Below are positions 5,161 to 5,249 of a stretch of DNA of 5,249 nucleotides, one piece after another (the first letter of the stretch is position 1; each line of letters begins with the position of its first letter). Source of the stretch: an uncultured Dysosmobacter sp. (GTDB taxonomy: Bacteria; Bacillota; Clostridia; Oscillospirales; Oscillospiraceae); assembly GCA_934504065.1 (NCBI GenBank), contig CAKSVQ010000151.1, forward strand, positions 1-5,249. Reading direction: 5' to 3'. The position numbers were made by a program, and so were the translations under genes. Under the pieces are notes generated by a model, which made no database searches, was not told where the DNA came from, and was given only the letters and a program-made list of their open reading frames with translations.

Positions 5161-5247
5161 AATGCCTGCAAAAGCCCGCAACGCGGGCGTTTGCGCCGCG
5201 CAGCGGCAGCTTTTTGGACTGCGCAGCAGGCAAAAAAGCGAGGCATT
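5161..5247. repeat. Multi-hairpin region at the right edge, possible further repeat element
   Basis: Several inverted repeats are nested or serial. AATGCCT (5161-5167) matches AGGCATT (5241-5247). TGCCTGC (5163-5169) alternatively matches GCAGGCA (5226-5232). GCAAA-A-GCCCGC (5168-5179) pairs with GCGGGC-G-TTTGC (5183-5194) around AAC. GCCGC (5195-5199) pairs with GCGGC (5203-5207), then AGC and TTTTT (5211-5215), which could act as a weak rightward terminator for mazF. GCTTTTT (5209-5215) also pairs with AAAAAGC (5233-5239). I see no gene in 5009-5249; the open frames there have low-complexity, repeat-like translations. Confidence 0.5.
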
Positions 5248-5249
5248 AG

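Noticed and set aside
5001..5249. 82-codon open frame at the right edge
   Set aside because: It starts inside the end of mazF, has no ribosome site of its own, and reads through inverted repeats.

Overview
The window reads as chromosomal DNA of a GC-rich, low-spore-type or spore-forming Clostridia bacterium, most likely an Oscillospiraceae/Ruminococcaceae gut Firmicute. Reasons: a Phe-type T-box leader in front of pheS, strong AGGAGG ribosome sites, TTGNNN/TATAAT promoters, and the gene order nnrD - lipoprotein - alr - mazF. That order resembles the Bacillus subtilis acpS-ydcC-alr-ndoAI-ndoA region and the C. difficile gerS-alr2 neighbourhood. The taxonomic call is inference; no search was run.

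Layout. Positions 1-622 (minus) hold the first 207 codons of pheS, cut by the window edge. Upstream of it (701-935, minus) is a T-box riboswitch with its TGGTACCGCG bulge, a 13-bp intrinsic terminator and a good promoter at 953-980. A divergent promoter at 1045-1073 starts the rightward group: nnrD (1108-1995), a small lipoprotein gene (about 2317-2925), alr (2987-4153) and mazF (4640-5008). NnrD repairs hydrated NAD(P)H, Alr makes D-alanine for peptidoglycan, and MazF is an mRNA-cleaving toxin. The genes share a neighbourhood rather than a pathway.

The most interesting content lies between the genes. Two same-orientation copies of a roughly 285-nt element occur at 2056-2341 (after nnrD) and 4175-4457 (after alr). 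Their central 100 nt match at 96 positions, and several flanking hairpins differ in sequence while staying fully paired. All five differences in one 10-bp stem are compensated, and so are five double changes in a 17-bp/3-nt-loop terminal hairpin. This points to a dispersed, structure-constrained RNA or single-stranded-DNA element. Copy A lies over the start of the lipoprotein gene: a perfect Shine-Dalgarno plus GTG (1994-2010) is separated from the lipobox region by the element, in frame and without stops. Copy B occupies the place where the antitoxin gene mazE normally sits, and no mazE is visible.

The gene-free stretches are 623-1107 (T-box, divergent promoters, palindromes), 1996-2316 (element copy A), 4154-4639 (element copy B plus three hairpins) and 5009-5249 (further inverted repeats, no gene seen).
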